From Salminus brasiliensis (lineage: Eukaryota > Chordata > Actinopteri > Characiformes > Bryconidae), in NCBI RefSeq assembly GCF_030463535.1, contig NC_132879.1, positions 39,276,597-39,340,596 of the forward strand: a DNA stretch of 64,000 nt, given 5' to 3'. The stretch's first letter is position 1. Every line of letters begins with the position of its first letter. Both the position numbers and the translations under genes were made by a program. Below the pieces are notes generated by a model, which saw nothing but the letters and a program-made list of their open reading frames with translations, was not told the origin of the DNA and made no database searches. Below are positions 38,501 to 47,769 of the stretch, in pieces.

Positions 38501-38656
38501 TCTGCGGCTACAGTCTAGTACAGTTCCAACACACGAGCAAGCAGCAGGACACGGCTCTAAACTCTCCGTATTTCCAAAAACGAGCTGAGTCCCGGTGAAC
38601 AAGAGCAAAAGCAGAACACACTTCGCAGCGCGCAGAGTCTGCGCCGCAGCGGACAT
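20824..38656 (-). CDS. lrig3: LRIG3, LRR and Ig-domain membrane protein (19 coding exons, intact)
   Basis: Single-pass membrane glycoprotein of the LRIG family. LRIG proteins act at the cell surface and modulate receptor tyrosine kinase and BMP signalling (family knowledge). Nineteen exons (listed separately) join to 1102 residues with no frameshift or internal stop. Order: signal peptide (about 1-28), LRRNT with C36, C40, C42 and C49, LRRs to about 430, LRRCT to 485, Ig domains at about 488-594, 595-688 and 689-780, membrane helix about 806-831, then a basic TRRRNEDC stop-transfer and a tail of about 270 residues. I assign LRIG3 rather than LRIG1 or LRIG2 because Ig2 begins [16 protein letters not shown], Ig3 contains [18 protein letters not shown], and the helix has [14 protein letters not shown], all LRIG3-like. 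The start ATG at 38656 has A at -3 and leads directly into a signal peptide; no in-frame ATG lies between 38740 and it. The tail after residue 900 is the least conserved part. Confidence 0.96.
21391..21633 (-). CDS. lrig3: lrig3 exon 18: cytoplasmic tail with Cys cluster
   Basis: An 81-residue stretch, poorly conserved relative to the human protein. It reads [11 protein letters not shown], then [11 protein letters not shown], then a cysteine-rich segment [14 protein letters not shown]. Acceptor CATCAG|GC and donor ATG G|GTAAGT are consensus, and the frame joins both neighbours. Confidence 0.9.
21721..21782. repeat. 31-bp tandem duplication in lrig3 intron 17
   Basis: Two adjacent copies of a unit starting CAAAGCTCATG and ending ATAAAAGT, differing at one base (T or A at unit position 12). 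Confidence 0.93.
21800..21940 (-). CDS. lrig3: lrig3 exon 17: cytoplasmic tail
   Basis: Contains [18 protein letters not shown] and [12 protein letters not shown], matching the LRIG3-specific SSEADVEAA and GNVYGSDPFETY segments. Acceptor CTACAG|GC, donor ATA G|GTGAAA. Confidence 0.94.
22116..22274 (-). CDS. lrig3: lrig3 exon 16: cytoplasmic tail
   Basis: Contains [20 protein letters not shown] and RQDGYV, the conserved juxtamembrane block of the family. Acceptor GCATAG|AT, donor AAT G|GTAAAA. Confidence 0.96.
22423..22893 (-). CDS. lrig3: lrig3 exon 15: Ig domain 3, membrane helix
   Basis: Ig3 has cysteines near residues 712 and 761. An acidic linker (SGSEEDGW) leads into the helix [20 protein letters not shown], then the cytoplasmic [12 protein letters not shown]. 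Acceptor CTTTAG|AA, donor ACA G|GTCAGC. Confidence 0.97.
23036..23317 (-). CDS. lrig3: lrig3 exon 14: Ig domain 2
   Basis: Nearly invariant LRIG Ig2: [17 protein letters not shown] and [16 protein letters not shown], with cysteines in LECAA and YSCTAQN. Acceptor CTCTCAG|TG, donor CTG G|GTAAGA. Confidence 0.97.
23376..23508. repeat. Compound (TA)n/(CA)n microsatellite in lrig3 intron 13
   Basis: A TA run (about 23381-23417) is followed by mixed ACAT and then a pure CA run (about 23468-23508). Confidence 0.92.
23625..23954 (-). CDS. lrig3: lrig3 exon 13: Ig domain 1
   Basis: A 330-nt exon starting [15 protein letters not shown]. The domain cysteines are in VTFVCSAA and KYQCVISN. Acceptor GAACAG|AC, donor CAC A|GTAAGT. 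Confidence 0.96.
24004..24053. repeat. 10-bp minisatellite in lrig3 intron 12
   Basis: Tandem copies of the decamer GTTACCCAAG, about four perfect plus partial copies; the first differs as GTTCCCCAAG. Confidence 0.9.
24216..24379 (-). CDS. lrig3: lrig3 exon 12: LRRCT cap
   Basis: Contains [19 protein letters not shown] and later [10 protein letters not shown] and EFVCG, the four cysteines of the C-terminal LRR cap. The exon changes reading phase: it enters in phase 2 and leaves in phase 1 (TGC G|GTGAGT). Confidence 0.96.
24785..24856 (-). CDS. lrig3: lrig3 exon 11: last LRR
   Basis: A 72-nt exon reading [18 protein letters not shown]. Acceptor CCTCAG|T, donor CT|GTAAGT. Confidence 0.95.
24968..25039 (-). 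CDS. lrig3: lrig3 exon 10: LRR
   Basis: A 72-nt, one-repeat exon reading [18 protein letters not shown]. Acceptor TTCCAG|G, donor CT|GTAAGT. Confidence 0.95.
25261..25341 (-). CDS. lrig3: lrig3 exon 9: long LRR
   Basis: An 81-nt exon of 27 residues. It carries [18 protein letters not shown], the extended LRR typical of the LRIG family. Acceptor CAAAAG|G, donor TT|GTAAGT. Confidence 0.94.
25953..25970. repeat. G18 homopolymer in lrig3 intron 8
   Basis: Eighteen consecutive G on the plus strand, hence C18 in the lrig3 transcript. Confidence 0.95.
26822..26965 (-). CDS. lrig3: lrig3 exon 8: two LRRs
   Basis: A 144-nt exon reading [14 protein letters not shown] and [18 protein letters not shown]. 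Acceptor CTCACAG|G, donor CT|GTGAGT. Confidence 0.95.
27509..27598. repeat. (GAAA)n(GA)n tract beside lrig3 exon 7
   Basis: GAAA tetramers pass into GA dinucleotides. On the transcript strand this is a (CU)n then (UUUC)n pyrimidine tract that begins 16 nt after the exon 7 donor. Confidence 0.95.
27615..27758 (-). CDS. lrig3: lrig3 exon 7: two LRRs, unusual splice context
   Basis: A 144-nt exon with [18 protein letters not shown] and ending [13 protein letters not shown]. The acceptor is preceded by a (TG)12 run and only TTTGAGCAG, instead of a normal polypyrimidine tract. A full-consensus donor, GAG|GTGAGT, lies inside the exon after its first 28 nt (cut after 27731). The real donor is CT|GTAAGT. 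Confidence 0.94.
27767..27790. repeat. (CA)12, a (UG)12 at the lrig3 exon 7 acceptor
   Basis: Twelve AC units on the plus strand; on the transcript, (UG)12 ends 8 nt before the exon 7 boundary. Confidence 0.95.
27993..28136 (-). CDS. lrig3: lrig3 exon 6: two LRRs
   Basis: A 144-nt exon with [16 protein letters not shown] and [18 protein letters not shown]. The second motif is a family hallmark. Acceptor TGACAG|A, donor CT|GTGAGT. Confidence 0.95.
28417..28560 (-). CDS. lrig3: lrig3 exon 5: two LRRs
   Basis: A 144-nt exon (two 24-residue repeats) with [13 protein letters not shown] and [16 protein letters not shown]. Acceptor TTTCAG|G, donor CT|GTGAGT. Confidence 0.95.
28686..28820 (-). CDS. 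lrig3: lrig3 exon 4: two LRRs
   Basis: A 135-nt exon containing ANNKISKI and [14 protein letters not shown], two successive LRR units. Acceptor TTTCAG|A, donor CT|GTGAGT. Confidence 0.94.
28821..34357 (-). other. lrig3: lrig3 intron 3
   Basis: A 5.5-kb intron without a supported internal gene. It holds a long (TA)n tract at 29578-29659, an A-rich run at 30532-30569, G runs at 29324-29334, 30811-30827 and 32985-33002, an A run at 32471-32489 and a (GT)n tract at 33917-33959. Unique, non-repetitive blocks at about 30590-30780 and 32790-32970 look like possible regulatory elements. Confidence 0.8.
29578..29659. repeat. (TA)n microsatellite in lrig3 intron 3
   Basis: About 41 uninterrupted TA units, self-complementary and able to extrude as a cruciform. 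Confidence 0.97.
34358..34432 (-). CDS. lrig3: lrig3 exon 3: LRR 2
   Basis: A 75-nt exon reading [17 protein letters not shown] and onward, strongly LRIG-like. Acceptor TTGCAG|A, donor CT|GTGAGT. The following intron 3 (5537 nt) is the largest in the gene. Confidence 0.95.
34550..34621 (-). CDS. lrig3: lrig3 exon 2: LRR 1
   Basis: A 72-nt exon equal to one 24-residue LRR, starting [14 protein letters not shown]. Acceptor TTCACAG|G, donor AT|GTAAGT. Intron 1 before it is 3829 nt. Confidence 0.95.
34622..38450 (-). other. lrig3: lrig3 intron 1
   Basis: A 3.8-kb first intron. It contains a 37-base A run (35556-35592), a T run near 36090, and a GC-richer unique block at about 36950-37200 that resembles a conserved regulatory element more than a repeat. 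No other coding exon is supported. Confidence 0.75.
38451..38656 (-). CDS. lrig3: lrig3 exon 1: signal peptide and LRRNT
   Basis: Encodes residues 1-69, starting [11 protein letters not shown] hydrophobic core with five consecutive leucines (15-19) forms the signal peptide. The cysteine-rich LRRNT cap (CPAACSC...LDC) follows. Donor CT|GTAAGT splits a leucine codon (phase 2). Confidence 0.95.
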
Positions 38657-39060
38657 TTTAACACCGTGGAAAATCGTCGAGCTCCCCGAAAACGGCCGTC
38701 CGTCCTGTGAGCGAAACCGAGGGAAAAGTCCAAACTCCAAACCGAGAGCAAATTAAAAAACTAGAGCGGATTAAAGTTTACAAAAACCAACTCGCATCTG
38801 TTTAAAAACCGTGGCGGTGTTAGTCCAGCGGCACCGAGCCCTCCATCCTCGTGTGAAACTTTCTAGCTACTCTTTCTGCTCCAAACTTTTTTCCACTTCT
38901 TCTCCTCCTCACCGTTGAAGCGCAGCGACCAACATACCAGACTCCCACAGAGCGCGCTACCATTGGCTGAAGAGAACGATGCCTGCAAAGGTAAAGCGGG
39001 AGGAGGATTGTGGGTAATGTAGTCCAGGGAAAGCGCACGCTAATGGTTTTAGTTAAGCAT
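38657..39060 (-). promoter_or_regulatory. lrig3: lrig3 CpG-rich promoter and 5' UTR region
   Basis: CpG dinucleotides are dense here and in exon 1 while the flanks are AT-rich, as in vertebrate CpG-island promoters. On the minus strand a CCAAT box (TCAGCCAATGG) lies at about 38960-38970, roughly 310 bp before the ATG, and a ZNF143/STAF-like site, ACTACATTACCCACAATCC, at about 39005-39023. There is no obvious TATA box. The transcription start is not resolvable by eye. Confidence 0.65.
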
Positions 39061-41279
39061 TTCAGAGAAACCGGTTTATGTAGAAGGTGTATCAGAAAGT
39101 GCCCGAACCTTCTCAATGAAGGAAACAATTAAAATCCGTAAGGGAGGGGGGCAATTAACTGCGTTCCTTGATAAACAATATAGCCTACATGATCGTCTGT
39201 TAATTACCATTTGAAAGGACTAGCCAGTATGTGAATGCTGCACTAAAAGCGTTTCCTTCGCTGCAAATTCTGCAAATTCACATTTATTACTTTAAGGCCA
39301 GTCTGTCTAGAAAAACAGACACAAACGTTTCCTTCTCACCAGCTGTATTCCTCTCTGTGCTCCTCTGTTAGCTCTATGTTGTAAACGTTACTCTCTCACA
39401 CGTTCACCTTGTTCTTATTTTACAACACTGAAAGTGTGAACTGCTCTGGAAATGGTTCCAGGACAGTTATTAGCCAGTTCCTGCCCCCCTTTAATTCACT
39501 ATATTGTGAACTACATTTCTATCTGAGCATTAAACATGGTATAGATTTGGCACTGGTACCTCATTAGTACCTCACTAATCAACGCTCTCGTTTAAAACTA
39601 GACTAGTAGGCCAAGTTCAAATGGAAATTGGATTGTACCATATCATGAAGCAATGATCAATTCTTATTAACTTCGCCTGGGTTGAGTACTTCCTTACAAT
39701 AGACTACACATAGGCTATGTGCTAGCCTATATTGTGTCACCAGAATGTGTTAGAAGCAACACTGTCAAGTCCATTTGTATTTACTCATTTGAGATTCTGA
39801 ATGCAATCGGTTTCTGCCTTCAGCATGTGCACATTGACTGCACACACTATTGATAATCCTTCTGCTTTGCTAAACAGCAATCAGTGCAGACATGTCCTTT
39901 ACTGTGTGCTACTGGGCTTAATGTACATTGTGCACCCATAACTGACTTGATCAGGGTGTTATTTAATGTCATTTAAAATCTAGTGTAAGAAATACCAGGC
40001 TACAGCAGTCCTGTTAATTAGGGGTGTATGATTTACCCAGTTTCAGGTTTCATACATTTTATAACTCAAGTTCAACTTGCACTACACAGATTACTTTGGC
40101 TAAGTTTGGTTTAGCCAGGCAACCCTTTAAACAAAATGGCCAACAATGATTACAAACCTTGGAATTTAGTGACTTCATAAAATGGCCCAATCATTTGAGC
40201 ATTGCTCCTACTGCACATGGACTGGGTGCCCCTTGATGCTTAGCCTGCTATCAAATAGTCTTAGCTTTATTGAAATGCAGCACAATCTGTGATGTGATGT
40301 CAAAACTATTGTCTATTATCTATTATCATGGAGGATGTAAAGTAATCAAAAATCACTGAGCACAAGGATATTATACATAATACTTATACTTCCTTTTGCT
40401 CTTAAAACAGCTTAATCAGCAACAATTCTCAAATACGCTGTGGCATTCAAGCAAGGTAGGTGTACAGGCCTTCCTAATAAAGCACTCAGTGAATGTATAT
40501 ACAATTAAACCACAATTTATGTGCAAAACCATATATTCTTTTTTTGTGCATCCAATGCATCCAATAACACATCAAATCTCTGTAAATAACTTGTCTTTAG
40601 GTGGTTCTGATAATGACTTTTCCTTTCACAGGATAAAATGTAAATAGCTTAGACCATCTTTGGTTTGCTGGAGAGGCTCACACACTGAAGCAATCATCGA
40701 AGGTACAGAGGCCATAATGTATGGAGGGGGGCAAAACGGTTTTCTTGACTTGGTTGATTGATTAAATCCCTTGAGGACGTACTTTGACTTGAGGCTTTGG
40801 GGAAAGAGGGGATATGTGTGTGTGTGTGTGTGTGTGCAGTTGCATGTGCATGTGTTGGGTATATATCTGTGTGGTAAAGATCAGCCTTGGGGTGGTAGTT
40901 GACCCCCCCCCCCCCCCCACCACCATTCATGGTTGGCTAAATTTTTCCTTATGCTGGCCTAGAATGAGTCTCATTAAATATTCTGTGTGTTGAAATACTA
41001 GAACAGAACAAACACACCTAAAAGGTAGCAATGCCAAACAACCACAGCATAGGCTATAGGCACATTTGTGGGAGTCTGATAGTGGGGAACACCAAAAACA
41101 TATTTGGAAGCTTATTTGATTCAAGCAGCAAAGAACTGAGACTTCCCTGGTGACTGCTGTAGTGACTATTATAACTAGTTTAATGACCAACTTTAAGCTG
41201 AATTGTTCTTAGTGGGATATTAATGGTACATACATCAGTCCATTTGGTCATACCCTATGCTACATTACACCACCCAAAC

Positions 41280-41320
<41 letters not shown>

Positions 41321-42380
41321 ATCAAGTTCTTTACCCTGATCATATCTGCCTGCTAGCTAGATGACTTTAGGTTAATGTGACGAGTCAGCTGTTATAGTGA
41401 GAGTGTGAATGAGTCAAAGAGATTAGATTAACCTTAGTGACAGCTCTACATAACCCTTGCATGTATGTTGAATCAATCACATCAGTAGTAGCATTACTAT
41501 TGATATTCACAAAGTTATTCAGTAGGTTAATGTCAGAAAAACTGATTAGTCTTAATCTGATGAGTCTTGAGTTCCTGTAAATTTTAATTAACTAACCTTT
41601 TAATAACTTCCAGACCACTGATAAACAAATGTATATGCACAGTTATAACATAGTCAGTAATTGTAACAAGTGTCCCTTTCTATGGAGCAAGGTTTTAGCA
41701 CAGGGCAAAAATAGTCAACATAGCCTACATATACATTCTATATTTATATATGCACGTGTAGAATGTATATTTATATTTTATTGTTAGTGTGGATAGCCCA
41801 GGTGCCAATAATAATAATGATGATATCACGTATGATGGCACCACTTCTGCTGATAATAGTGACTTTGATATTGACAAAGATCAGTGATCATGACTCATGA
41901 CTCAGATTCCGGTCTGAGGTCAGCAGTTTTAATGGAATGGTGCTTTTCTCTCAACTAAGCAAAAAAATAGTAAGTCACTGCATCTGGAGAATTTGATCAA
42001 TAAGCTGAGGCCCAAAGGCAAGCAAAGCAAAGGTTTAAGAGTCAGGTTGATGACAAGGTATAAGAGGACCTATGTAAATGAATGTAAATGAATTTAAAAA
42101 TGTGTATTTCAGGAGGCCTCTTTCCTGTCTTTAGCCTATGGCCCCTAAAACAGCCCACCCCTGCTTCTGAGACTCATGTCTGTAAACTTTAGCTTGATTA
42201 CATAATTGTAGTATATTATCACAACTGTGCTTCTATGCCATATGCCATATACCTAGACTGAAATATGAATTACAATACAAGCATGTAAAGGTCTTGCAAT
42301 CATATGCCTTAAACATTCCCCTATATAGTCTACACTATTTCCTTTCCATTCTGTACTGTATGTGGTCTAAAGCAGATCAC
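39061..42380. other. lrig3 5' flank, no supported gene
   Basis: AT-rich. It contains (TG)n at about 40816-40836 and 41282-41318 and a C16 run at 40903-40918. No exon or known transposon recognised. Confidence 0.55.
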
Positions 42381-42384
42381 ACCC

Positions 42385-42865
42385 TGAATCTGTGGAAAAT
42401 GGAGCCCCAAAAAGCTGCTGCCAGGTATTTTGCAGCATGTCCCGGGATCTGGCCATGGACACCATTACCCAGTGCCAGGATTAGGAGTGGCCAGATGCCA
42501 GTCATTATACTCAGAATAGCAACGTTCGTGAAAAAAAAAAAGTTTCCCAGCATGCTTCACACCGAGTAGAAATCTCTGCCAACAAAAATATAACCTGAGG
42601 GGTGGTACTGAGGGATGGGGGATGGTGAGAAAGGAGGGGGCATACTTTGCAGGTGATGGCAGGCAGACAGTGTTTACACTTAAATATTCATAATATACCA
42701 AATGTGCGGTAGAAGGGCCGTTTCTGTGCTGAAGGCAGGCGCAGTGGTGTTGTGTCTGCCCCACAGACATTCCACCAGTGGAGCTGTTGGCTCTAAAGCT
42801 GCATGTTTCTGGCCGTGGCCTGGTCCGATAAATGGAATCCATTGCATTTTAGAGCTGTTAAAAGA
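42385..42865. promoter_or_regulatory. Candidate conserved non-coding element
   Basis: A GC-richer, low-repeat island in AT-rich surroundings, with a forkhead-like word (GTGTTTACA) beside AAATATTCATAATA and an E-box-like CAGGTG. No sustained frame or splice structure. The regulatory role is inference only. Confidence 0.3.
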
Positions 42866-43065
42866 TCAAGAAAGAAAGAAAGAAAAATCACAGGTTAAAT
42901 CTTATGTACTTAAGGCAAGTTAAACACCCATATGTTTCTTGTTGAATAGAGCAGGTCTCTGAATTTAGTCAATATACACATGTTACAGCCAATAATTATG
43001 TTGTAAATTATTTTGCATTTTTGATGTATATGATTTCAACAGCATGAGTATTACCTATACAGATC

Positions 43066-43304
43066 TGACTCCACAAGACCTTAGAAGATGTGCTGTGATA
43101 TCTGGCACCAAGAGGTTGGGGGGCCTCCATAGATCGTATTAATGACCCTTAGGTGGCCATGACCCTGTCGCTGGTTTTAACACATCAGCTTCAAGAATCG
43201 ACTGTTCACTTGCTTGCTAATATTTCACATTATCGCAATATATCATATTTAGATGTTCAACAATCATTCCACCTGTCAGTGGTGCTACGTTTATGATCGG
43301 TATA
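43066..43304 (-). mobile_element. Internally deleted Tc1-like element (MITE-like)
   Basis: Carries the C-terminal coding end (GTGCTGTGATATCTGGCACC on plus, i.e. GARYHSTS-type end) joined directly to N-terminal coding sequence (GGCCATGACCCTGTCGCTGG), then the terminal repeat 'cacctgtcagtggtgc...atgatcggtata'. The middle of the transposase is gone. It is the same parent family as 47770-48315 and 50167-50520. Confidence 0.7.
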
Positions 43305-44480
43305 TTATGAATTGTGCACAGCAAAGAAAATGGGATGCCATTCAAAGTTATACACTATGATTGCAACATATGCTATGTATAGCCTAGATGTGTTTGATAA
43401 AACTATTTTCAACAACAGTGGTTTAATTTCCAAAATGTAGTATCTCTGTACGATACATTTTTCATTACTGCAGAAAAAAGTGACTGAAAATGTGACGTAT
43501 ATTAATGTGTTTCCATTTTCAGCATATTGAATAATATAAGGTGCTGTTTATAGTGTGATCCAATACTAGTATGTTAGCCCCAAGCCAACATACTTTTCAC
43601 TAACTAACACACGCTAGTCACAATAGAATGTTACAATATGACACGCTGTGGTACCATTTGATACAATATGATGCTATGTATTGGTAAATCCTATCTAAAA
43701 TATCCCTCCTGAAAAAAACAGCACAGATCACCATTACTGATCACCAGGACAATTCAGCTTGTCGTGTTTTGAGCACAGGTATGCTGGTCAGAGCATGAGC
43801 ACCACATTACCACCAGCATAAGCCACATTTGTTATATTCTTCACACTGATATGCTTGTCCAATGGAAATGTTGTTTTCCAACTGTGCAATGAAGTAGACA
43901 GCCTTGTTGTGAGTATGCTGAGAATTCATGAACCAAGGGAAACAATCAACACCTTTTTCTGAGTTGCATATCCAGAAATCCAATTTGACAGAAGTCAGAT
44001 GTGAGCTGCCTGTCCGAAGAAAGGCTTCGATCCTTTCATAACATGGCTAGCATGCCAGACAATCTGCTTGAGCCCTCAGAAATACCAAAACTGTGTCCCA
44101 TTTGTAGGCTTATGCACTCACAGGCGGTTGTTGTTGATGGGTGGCTGAAAGTGTGTAGAAGTGGTCAGTGTGTTAGCTGTGTAGCTGTCGCCCATAACAG
44201 GTCAGAGAACCCAAACAAAATATACTCTGTGCCTGCCTCACTAAGCTCATAAAGAGAGCAGTGTGTGCCGCACATACCTGGCGGTTATGATACATGCCTC
44301 TTGTAATTAATGAAATAACAGACTGTGTCACTGAATGGAGCCTCCAGGGCCGTCTGCCAAAATGTTTAGCAATTAGACCTCAGCCCCATCATTCCACTTG
44401 GTCAGTTCTACCAACCTATTTGGTGTCATTAGATTCTGCCTGTACTGCAATCGTTACCAGCATTTGTAAAATTTAGTAGT
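43305..44480. other. Unique intergenic DNA
   Basis: No gene recognised. The stretch about 44255-44400 (includes CTTGTAATTAATGAAATAAC, a homeodomain-type core) is non-repetitive and a candidate conserved element. Confidence 0.4.
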
Positions 44481-44489
44481 TTATTGTAG

Positions 44490-45112
44490 ATATTCACATA
44501 TCCAACATTCTTTCCATAAATGGTTACCATAAGAGGAGAGAAACTGCAAAACTCGAAGGACCTTCTGCATTAAAACACTCGTAATGTCTTTCATCAGATA
44601 AAAAAACGCAAAAACATCAATGTAGGCTGTGCAACATTTTGGCCACTTTAAAGAGTCAAGGCTTAGTAACACCCTCTTTGGCATACATTTCCATTTCATC
44701 TTGCATGTACAGCTTGTTTAAGGTTTATCCAGAAATGTTTTGTGATGTTTTGGTCAGGGGAATTGTGAGGGTCAGGGTCTCTCCAGGCAGTCTGTGGTGG
44801 ATTTTGAGGTATGTGTTGCAGAAACCATCCTGTTTTCAGCTTTAGTCTTTTAACAGATGGTTTGACATTTGCATCCAGGATTTGCTGGAAATATGTGGAA
44901 TCCATTCTTTCCTCCCCCAATGCAATGTTGCCAGTGCTACTGGTGGCAATACAATTCCATGAAAATTGTATTTGTAAAGCAACACTGCAGAGTGGAACAG
45001 TGCTCCACCACAGGTGCAGGTATTGGGCAACTGGTTTGCTTGCCATGATCTTGATCCTCCAGATCTCATCGTGACCTCTACAGTTCCCCCATAACTGTCA
45101 TTTCTTAATAAC
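44490..45112 (-). pseudogene. Tc1-like transposase remnant, second family
   Basis: Minus-strand frames give MDSTYFQQILDANVKPSVKR and LKLKTGWFLQH, then AWRDPDPHNSPDQN, corresponding to the region between the first and last catalytic blocks of a Tc1-like transposase. Frames are broken and catalytic blocks are not intact. This family differs from the one at 47770. Confidence 0.65.
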
Positions 45113-47760
45113 AACCTGTACCGTAAAACCTGCAGTAAAGGTTTATAGAGTCAGATAATGTATATGTATATGTATGTATATGAATTTAGTTCAGCTTAAC
45201 GTTCCCAGTTACAATTGAAATGCCTCAGTCCTGAGTACCTAATCAAGGTCTAAGATCTTGTCATAACAAAATTTGACTATTCCACAGTGTTTCATTTCAT
45301 GAAAGACAGAGTATGTGTGCAATAGGATGTACTAAAGCGTTTTATGGTTGATGCGACAGAGGCTACGTTTACTACTTCTCAACAAAAAGACAAAATTTAT
45401 CATAATGGCCAATGCGACCAAATGCCGTATGTTCTCATTAGGTAGGATTTTAACCCTCATACCCAAACACCCCCCTAATACCCAAAATACTCTGCATATT
45501 TAATGAAATAAAGGCCTGACCAGATGAACACAAACAAATGTTTGGTGTGCGACTGTTAAGGGACTCTGGAATGTTGAGAGTTTCAGACAGTAAGTCTGTA
45601 ACTGTCTGGTTGGTGTACTCTGGGCTTTTGAGAAAAATACTGTATCTGTGTCTAAATGCCTTGCTGCCCATGCTGTCTCATAGGTCATACCCTTAGAAGG
45701 CAATGCAGGGATAAAGGTATTTGTAAGTTGTAACCAAATTATCAACCAACCAAATTTGTAACCAAATTTTTCAACACAGTGCTTTAAGCAGCGGTGGCAA
45801 AATGCACAATGCATGCTAAAGGTTCAAACAAATTATTATATGCAAATGAAATTAAAATATATGTCTAAACACAATGTTTTAGAACAGTACTTTCTGGCAT
45901 GTCTTCAAATTAAATGATCACAATACCATGTAGAAAACAAAGTTGTGCAACATGCTACAATCAGCAGGCATTGAAATATCTACATTATTGACATTGTAAA
46001 GCATTATCTTTTGTGCACACCAGTTATAATCAGTCAGTAAATAATTGAGACACATGACAAACAACCACTGGGAGAAAGAATAATCGACTACGTTTACAAA
46101 GTAATTGTCTTGCACTGAAGTTCTGTTTCCATCATTTACAGGTCAACAGCCTTCCAAGATTAGCTCCAAAAGGTAAAAGGTTGTGCATCCTGTTCAGTTG
46201 GTGTTTTTATTGCCTGAGCTCTTTTGAACAGTTTCACTCTCAATCGGTGCTTCTTTGCAAGCCCCACTATTGTTATTGATCATTTTACAGTAATTGGGAC
46301 ACATGGCACAGCAGTGAACATACAAAGGAGTATAGTTACACTAACTTAGTGCATTCAAAATGGTTCAAACCAATGTCCGACACCTTCTGAAGATGCTGCT
46401 TCAGGATCAAATATTAATACTTTAAAGAATACTTTCCTATATAAATGGTATTGTATATGTATTACAATTTAACTACTGTAGCCTGTATTGACCTTTGGGT
46501 GTTCATAACAGCAAGTTCATAATGATGGGGAGAAAAATCCATTTTTTAACTTCAGAGTATCCCAATATGCGTTAACACAATGTAGAACATGGGTGGTGTT
46601 TTTAAATGGTGTAAAAAAACAAACAAACAAACAAGAAAAGAGCACAGCAACAAATATTCTATATATACTTTGGTTGCAAAATTAAAAAGATAAACTATTA
46701 TAGTTATAATAAAAAAAAAAGAGTGAGATTGGCCATTGTTACAGTCCAGCTTTCTTTTTATAGACCTCTAAACTACCATTTAAATGTTTGGATTATAATA
46801 ATAATAATAATAATAATAATCTATATAATCTATAATAATAATAATATCTGGATGCAGATAAAAGTTGGTTTAATTGTGCTAGTTCTGTGCACCTTTGCAG
46901 ATTTTAAATAATCACATACTGCAAGTTAAACACTTAAACTGCAAGGAAACTGTAGAAAATGAGTCATAGTCATAGATGGTTTTAAAATGACTGAGAAATG
47001 CTACATCAAGAGTTAATGTATCATAAAATGAATGTGCAAAATGTGAATGATTTTCTGAGGAGATCAAATATCAGATACTGTGTTTTGAGACAAAATGAAT
47101 GTAAACGAATTATCTTTTTACATATCAACGTATTACCATCCTTAATATAACAAAACTTTTAAACAGTAGGTTATTTTGTTATATAGACACCACTACGAAA
47201 TAGGAGGCAATTAGAAGATGTACTTTGTAGTATGTTTCTGGGTTATATATATTTTTCAAAATCTTAGTAAAACAGTGAACACTGTTACACAAGCAAACAG
47301 TCCAGAGCCCCAAACAATAGCTTTTAACCATCCAACAATGAGGCTTTTAGTTTCAGATATCTTATTTACTTGGTCCCCAATGGCTCATTCAGTGCATATC
47401 TAAGGCTGTTTACCTGTGGGGTTAAGTTTCAATCCTATCCTGAACCTAGTCTAGATGACTGTGCTTAGTGCATTCAGGTGTGTTGCTTGTGGATTGGAGC
47501 GGAAATCTCAAGGAACGCTGATCTAAAGGAGGATTGTGACCACTTTTTTAACTGCCCGAATCTCCTTGTTCCACAGTGCTGAAAGAACATGTTAGAAGAG
47601 CTTTATTTTCAGGACCACATTCAGGACCACCAATATGAAGCAAATAAAGTTCACTTAAATAAACTTATTTCTTTTTTTTTTTTTGCACTGTTGAAGTTAA
47701 TGTATCAAGCCAAAGTAAGCTTGTTGCTACATATAAAAATACCCAGAATTAACATGCTGT
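45113..47760. other. Intergenic, no supported gene
   Basis: AT-rich. It contains (TAA)n near 46794-46846 and an A run near 46710-46719. A 73-codon frame at 45450-45671 is not recognisable. Confidence 0.55.
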
Positions 47761-47769
47761 GTAGCACCA

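Noticed and set aside
20824..38656. Assignment to lrig1 or lrig2
   Set aside because: Ig3, the membrane segment and the tail blocks ([20 protein letters not shown]) are LRIG3-type; the LRIG1 and LRIG2 equivalents differ.
38447..38740. A longer lrig3 N-terminus beginning at 38740
   Set aside because: The codon there is TTG. The first ATG is at 38656, with A at -3, and opens directly into a signal peptide like that of other LRIG proteins.
38820..39128. 102-codon minus-strand frame in the lrig3 promoter
   Set aside because: CpG-rich sequence lacks stops by composition; no domain, and it overlaps CCAAT and ZNF143-like sites.
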